A stretch of DNA of 64,000 nt from positions 1-64,000 of the forward strand of contig JBFLYO010000018.1 of the NCBI GenBank assembly GCA_040756745.1. Direction: 5' to 3'. The notes beneath the pieces are model-generated. The model did not search any database. It saw nothing but the letters and a program-made list of their open reading frames with translations, and had not been told where the DNA came from. Of this stretch, positions 61,314 through 64,000 are shown one piece after another (within the stretch, counting starts at the first letter, position 1; each line of letters begins with the position of its first letter). A program made the position numbers and the translations under genes. The stretch is from JBFLYO01 sp040756745. Its GTDB lineage: Bacteria > Bacteroidota > Ignavibacteria > UBA10030 > UBA6906.

Positions 61314-62069
61314 ATGAACTTCCGGATTCTTCCTCTTTCTATTCCCATCCTTGCACTCATGTCATGCGCAGGTTCACAGGAGACAACAATGCCCGAAGGC
61401 CGCCAAGTTCCGGGACAGTATTCAGGAACCGTCACAACGCACGTCGAACTGCAATACCTGCTCTATCTTCCAGAGGGCTATGCTGCGAGCAAACACGCGT
61501 GGCCGCTCGTCCTCTTCCTCCATGGCATGGGGGAGCGCGGGAAGGACCTAAATCTTGTGAAAAGGCACGGTCCGCCGGCGCTGGCGGATAAGGGAACGCA
61601 GTATCCTTTCATCTTGCTTTCGCCCCAATGTCCCGACGATGAATTCTGGTCTGTGCCTGCCCTCAAAGCGCTGCTGGACGATGTTGAGCGCAGGCACCGC
61701 GTGGATCCCGCGCGCGTGTATGTCACAGGCCTCAGCATGGGCGGCAACGGCACCTGGAGACTGGCGGCAGCATATCCCGACCACTTCGCTGCCATCGTGC
61801 CGATCTGCGGATGGGGAGATACTGCAGCCGCTGCCGCAATGAAGGACATCCCCGCCTGGGTGTTCCATGGCCAGAAGGACCCAGTCGTTCCCGTGGATCG
61901 GTCGAATGCCATCGTGAGGGCCTTGCGTGCCGTGGGTGCCGATGTCCGCCTCACTGTGTACCCGGAGGCGGGGCACGATGCCTGGTCGGAAACTTACCGC
62001 AACCAGGAATTGTTCCAATGGTTGATGGCCCAGAAACGGCCCTCCGCTCGGGGAAGCGCGGGAAAATGA
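61314..62069 (+). CDS. lipoprotein esterase/peptidase, prolyl-oligopeptidase or phospholipase-like
   Basis: A 251-residue alpha/beta hydrolase. The N-terminal signal MNFRILPLSIPILALMSCAG has a lipobox (LMSC) with Cys18 as the lipidated residue. The catalytic elbow is GLSMGGNGTW (Ser about 141), the acid Asp is in HGQKDPVVPVD and the His in YPEAGHDAW. PLVLFLHGMGERGKD is the oxyanion block of dienelactone-hydrolase/phospholipase-like enzymes. Expected location is the membrane surface; the substrate is unknown. It precedes the cysM leader by about 27 bp, but the strong promoter there argues for separate transcription. Confidence 0.82.
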   Translation: MNFRILPLSIPILALMSCAGSQETTMPEGRQVPGQYSGTVTTHVELQYLLYLPEGYAASKHAWPLVLFLHGMGERGKDLNLVKRHGPPALADKGTQYPFILLSPQCPDDEFWSVPALKALLDDVERRHRVDPARVYVTGLSMGGNGTWRLAAAYPDHFAAIVPICGWGDTAAAAAMKDIPAWVFHGQKDPVVPVDRSNAIVRALRAVGADVRLTVYPEAGHDAWSETYRNQELFQWLMAQKRPSARGSAGK

Positions 62070-62095
62070 TAAGGAGAAATCCGGTCCTATTGGTC

Positions 62096-62124
62096 TTGAT
62101 TATCTCCGGTCAGCCGCGTATATT
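62096..62124 (+). promoter_or_regulatory. promoter of the cysM-mec-cysO operon
   Basis: TTGATT (62096-62101), 17-bp spacer, TATATT (62119-62124). Predicted start about 62131, only about 3 nt before the leader ORF's ATG, so the leader is nearly leaderless. The transcript then runs about 195 nt before cysM. Confidence 0.65.
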
Positions 62125-62133
62125 GTCGATACT

Positions 62134-62238
62134 ATGGATTTGCGTCAGACACATATCGCGAACCATGCAGGTGCTCGGTGGACGTGTTGTTGTCCCACTG
62201 CCATGGGAACCGCCTACCTTCGCGAAGGAATGAACTGA
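62134..62238 (+). CDS. cysteine-codon leader peptide of the cysM operon
   Basis: A 34-codon ORF between the promoter and cysM. Codons 18-20 are three consecutive TGT (62185-62193), in the context RWTCCCPTAMG, near the middle of the ORF, and it ends with TGA at 62236. Such a run of codons for the pathway's end product is the mark of a ribosome-mediated attenuator. The segment CGAAGG (62223-62228), just before the stop codon, is complementary to the 5' arm of the terminator-like hairpin downstream (CCTTCG, 62271-62276). A ribosome stalled on the Cys codons would leave it free to block the terminator, while one finishing at TGA would cover it. Cysteine leader peptides are known in mycobacteria; this one is an inference from layout. 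It is too short to be judged by codon bias. Confidence 0.75.
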   Translation: MDLRQTHIANHAGARWTCCCPTAMGTAYLREGMN

Positions 62239-62267
62239 CAAGCAACACATATTCACCTGGCCACTAT

Positions 62268-62296
62268 AGCCCTTCGACGAACATGGACGAAGGGCT
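62268..62296 (+). terminator. attenuator terminator-like hairpin before cysM
   Basis: A perfect 9-bp stem AGCCCTTCG / CGAAGGGCT with an 11-nt loop, followed by TTCGTGTTCTTA, which is T-rich though interrupted. It lies 30 nt after the leader ORF's stop and 30 nt before the cysM ATG. Confidence 0.65.
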
Positions 62297-62325
62297 TTCG
62301 TGTTCTTAGGGGAAGGATCAGCAAC

Positions 62326-63357
62326 ATGTTTGTGGATCATAGAACGGGTGAGGGAGGCGTCCCTCCAACCGGGAGGATTGCCAGGTCACAACATCCAGGC
62401 ACGCCGAGGGTCAGGGGACCGATTGAGTGCGCCGCACAGGACCCCCGCTCCCTTCCTGGTCGTATCGGAGGAACACCCTTGCTCCGAATCCGGAAAATAC
62501 TGCCACGCAACGCTCGGATAGAGATCCTGGCGAAAGCAGAATGGCTGAACCCCGGTGGGTCGGTCAAGGACCGTGCCGCACTCAGCATGTTGCTCGATGC
62601 GGAACGGAGGGGAGCGCTCAAGCCGGAGACGATCATCATTGACGCGACGAGCGGCAACACCGGCATTGCCTATGCAATGCTTGGTGCCGCCTTCGGCTAC
62701 CACATCGCGCTTGCCCTCCCCGCCAACGCAAGCGAGGAGCGCAAGCAAATCCTGCGCGCTTACGGCGCAGAGGTGATCCTCACCGACCCAATGTCGGGCA
62801 CCGACGGTGCACAGGAGCGCGTAAAGGAGATCGTTGCGGCACGTCCGGATCTTTACTACTATCCAGACCAGTACAACAACCCCGCCAACTGGAGGGCGCA
62901 TTACGAGACCACCGGCGCCGAGATCCTGGAACAGACCGAAGGAAGGGTCACACATTTCATTGCGGGACTTGGCACGACGGGAACGTTTGTCGGGAATGCC
63001 CGGAGATTGAAGGAGGCAGGTTCCCCAGTCACCTGTATATCGTTTGAGCCCGACGTGCCTCTTCACGGTATGGAGGGCCTCAAGCATCTCGAAACCGCAA
63101 TCACGCCGGGCATCTACGACCCTTCGCTCGCCGACGAACATCTGACCGTTTCCACGGAAGAGGCCCGGGCAATGACACTCCGGCTTGCCCGCGAGGAAGG
63201 ATTGTACGTCGGCGTGTCGAGCGGCGCCGCGATGGCTGCCTGCCTCCGCGTCGCCTCACGGCTTGATGCGGGCGTCATTGTGACAGTGTTTCCCGACGGC
63301 GGGACCCGGTACGGGGGCGAGCGATTCTGGCACGAATCGCCGGAGATGAAACCATGA
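62326..63357 (+). CDS. cysM: cysteine synthase (CysM type, probable CysO-thiocarboxylate dependent)
   Basis: A 343-residue PLP enzyme of the cysteine synthase/cystathionine-beta-synthase family. The PLP Lys is Lys81 in NPGGSVKDRAA; TSGNTGIAYA (about 108-117) binds substrate, and GLGTTGTF (214-221) holds the phosphate. Its place in front of a JAMM peptidase and a ThiS/CysO-like protein matches the mycobacterial mec-cysO-cysM genes, where CysM takes sulfur from thiocarboxylated CysO instead of sulfide and uses phosphoserine. Homologues begin near IGGTPL (about 47-52); here a 46-residue N-terminal extension precedes it, with no in-frame ATG, GTG or TTG nearer. The ATG at 62326 follows GGGGAAGGATCAG. 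The stop overlaps the next start as ATGA. Confidence 0.92.
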   Translation: MFVDHRTGEGGVPPTGRIARSQHPGTPRVRGPIECAAQDPRSLPGRIGGTPLLRIRKILPRNARIEILAKAEWLNPGGSVKDRAALSMLLDAERRGALKPETIIIDATSGNTGIAYAMLGAAFGYHIALALPANASEERKQILRAYGAEVILTDPMSGTDGAQERVKEIVAARPDLYYYPDQYNNPANWRAHYETTGAEILEQTEGRVTHFIAGLGTTGTFVGNARRLKEAGSPVTCISFEPDVPLHGMEGLKHLETAITPGIYDPSLADEHLTVSTEEARAMTLRLAREEGLYVGVSSGAAMAACLRVASRLDAGVIVTVFPDGGTRYGGERFWHESPEMKP

Positions 63358-63818
63358 TCCTCAGGATTCCTCTGGCTGCATTTGACCGGATCCGCATGCA
63401 CGGCGAGCAGACGTATCCCGAAGAATGCTGCGGGGTGATGCTCGGCGTGCAGACCGATGAGGAGCGAACGGTCCGCATGATCCTTCCGATGGATAACGTG
63501 CAAACGGAGAACCGCGGGCGACGCTTTCTCCTTTCTCCCGAACAGTATCTGGAGGCGGAGCGGCAATCGGCGGAATTGCAGATGGATATCCTCGGATTCT
63601 ATCATTCTCATCCGGATCATCCGGCCCTCCCTTCATCCTTCGATACGGAACACGCGTACCCATGGTTCGCGTATGTAATCGCCTCGGTCTCAGGGGGGAA
63701 AGCGGGAGAAGTGACTGCGTGGCTTCTGGCCGAAACAAGGGGACGGTTCGACAAGCTCCCGCTCCTTGTCGGCGATTCGGAGGATGCACCGGTCGCGGCC
63801 AGACATACGAAAGCGTAA
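63354..63818 (+). CDS. mec: JAMM metalloprotease, Mec-like
   Basis: A 154-residue zinc peptidase of the JAB1/MPN/Mov34 family. The active site is Glu24 (YPEECCG), and the HxH-x10-D motif His84, His86, Asp97 (FYHSHPDHPALPSSFD) is complete. In M. tuberculosis, Mec removes cysteine from the C-terminus of CysO after CysM has added it, and also cleaves a C-terminal extension to mature CysO. The ATGA overlap with cysM upstream and the CysO-like gene 22 bp downstream give one operon. The match to the three-gene arrangement makes the Mec assignment strong. Confidence 0.93.
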   Translation: MILRIPLAAFDRIRMHGEQTYPEECCGVMLGVQTDEERTVRMILPMDNVQTENRGRRFLLSPEQYLEAERQSAELQMDILGFYHSHPDHPALPSSFDTEHAYPWFAYVIASVSGGKAGEVTAWLLAETRGRFDKLPLLVGDSEDAPVAARHTKA

Positions 63819-63840
63819 ACAGGGAACGAAAGGAGTACTC

Positions 63841-64000
63841 ATGGCTGTAACGGTGTTCATCCCATCACCTCTGCGCAGCTTCACGGATTCGCTCTCGAAG
63901 GTGGCTCTGGAAGGGGCAACGGTCGGAGAAGTGTTGCACAACCTCGGGGCACGGTACACGCGTGTCCGCCCGCATCTCTACGCTGAGAACGGCAAGCTGA
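63841..64000 (+). CDS. cysO: ThiS/MoaD/CysO-family sulfur-carrier protein, N-terminal part (cut by window edge)
   Basis: The first 53 residues of a ubiquitin-like sulfur carrier. The opening AVTVFIPSPLRSFTD ... VALEGATVGEVLHNLGARY ... RPHLYAENGKL follows the pattern of mycobacterial CysO (VTVSIPTILRPHTG ... DTLGAVISDLEANY ... GKL). The C-terminal GG needed for thiocarboxylation is past the window end. A good ribosome site AAAGGAG is 5 nt before the ATG. It is the third gene of the cysM-mec-cysO operon, and the carrier would be charged by a MoeB/ThiF-type enzyme not visible here. Confidence 0.9.
   Translation, partial: MAVTVFIPSPLRSFTDSLSKVALEGATVGEVLHNLGARYTRVRPHLYAENGKL

Noticed and set aside
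61090..61314. Minus-strand ORF with LTPSPPLPVWERG
   Set aside because: This is translation of the REP-like palindrome at 61193-61217, not a protein.
62125..62265. SAM or cobalamin riboswitch upstream of cysM
   Set aside because: The leader lacks the conserved cores of these classes that I can recall, while an in-frame Cys-codon ORF and a terminator explain it better. An uncharacterised riboswitch is not excluded.

Overview
The window (64 kb, GC-rich by eye) looks like a chromosome segment from the Bacteroidota/Chlorobiota/Ignavibacteriota side of the FCB group, most likely an Ignavibacteria-like lineage (inference). Five secreted proteins end in canonical type IX secretion (T9SS) type-A sorting domains (QNYPNPFNPST ... 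LGRxVA ... SGVYxYRL ... RKMxLxR), and a sixth (DUF362) and possibly a seventh (the fibronectin III protein) carry divergent versions. A PorV/PorQ-like protein sits beside a TonB-dependent receptor, and there is a hybrid two-component system of the one-polypeptide type. Several promoters are canonical sigma-70 (TTGAxx-N17-TAxxTT) rather than the TAnnTTTG type of Bacteroidia. Catalase-peroxidase, a cytochrome b, a thiosulfate dehydrogenase-like cytochrome c and lactate dehydrogenase suggest a facultatively respiring heterotroph.

Layout. 0-3.6 kb: proC (cut by the window edge), then an operon with a strong promoter and operator dyad encoding a MauE/DoxX membrane protein, an 85-residue six-Cys secreted peptide, an ABC ATPase and permease, and a Yip1-like membrane protein. 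3.7-7.2 kb: an M28 peptidase and a DUF2911-TPR protein. 7.2-9.8 kb (minus): three pilin/pseudopilin-like genes. 10.1-13.1 kb (minus): a DUF72 gene remnant, katG and a Fur/PerR regulator with an operator in the katG promoter. 13.3-14.4 kb: a repeat-rich island around tRNA-Asp with a 23S-IVP-type four-helix-bundle gene, composite palindromic repeats and an 85-bp tandem repeat made from the tRNA 5' end. 14.7-26 kb: a DUF1080 protein with a hybrid histidine kinase, a T9SS papain-like protease, a small ORF pair, a T9SS SGNH-like protein and a Ser/Thr kinase with zinc ribbon and PASTA. 26.5-37.6 kb: PorV-like, TonB receptor, FnIII protein, a T9SS protein and a TolB-propeller amidohydrolase. 37.6-47.5 kb: QueE, a nucleoside-hydrolase-like protein, a PAP2/SMS-like protein, LDH, an Ig-like lipoprotein, a DUF362 T9SS protein and a GH31 T9SS enzyme. 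47.5-50.7 kb (minus): PII, porin and ammonium transporter. 50.9-55.8 kb: cyclopropane-fatty-acid synthase, a geranylgeranyl-reductase-family flavoprotein and a golvesin-domain T9SS protein. 55.8-64 kb: a sulfur-oriented block (cytochrome b, two YeeE/YedE halves, a Tat-exported DsrE-like protein, a TsdA-like dihaem cytochrome) ending in a cysM-mec-cysO cysteine biosynthesis operon.

The most striking signal is upstream of that last operon. A consensus promoter is followed almost at once by a 34-codon ORF containing three consecutive TGT (Cys) codons, a potential antiterminator segment, and a terminator-like hairpin before cysM. This has the layout of a ribosome-mediated cysteine attenuator controlling the thiocarboxylate (CysO-dependent) route to cysteine. 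The second candidate system is the 0.4-3.6 kb operon, whose secreted peptide has mirror-symmetric cysteine spacing. All assignments are from reading the sequence; no database search was run.
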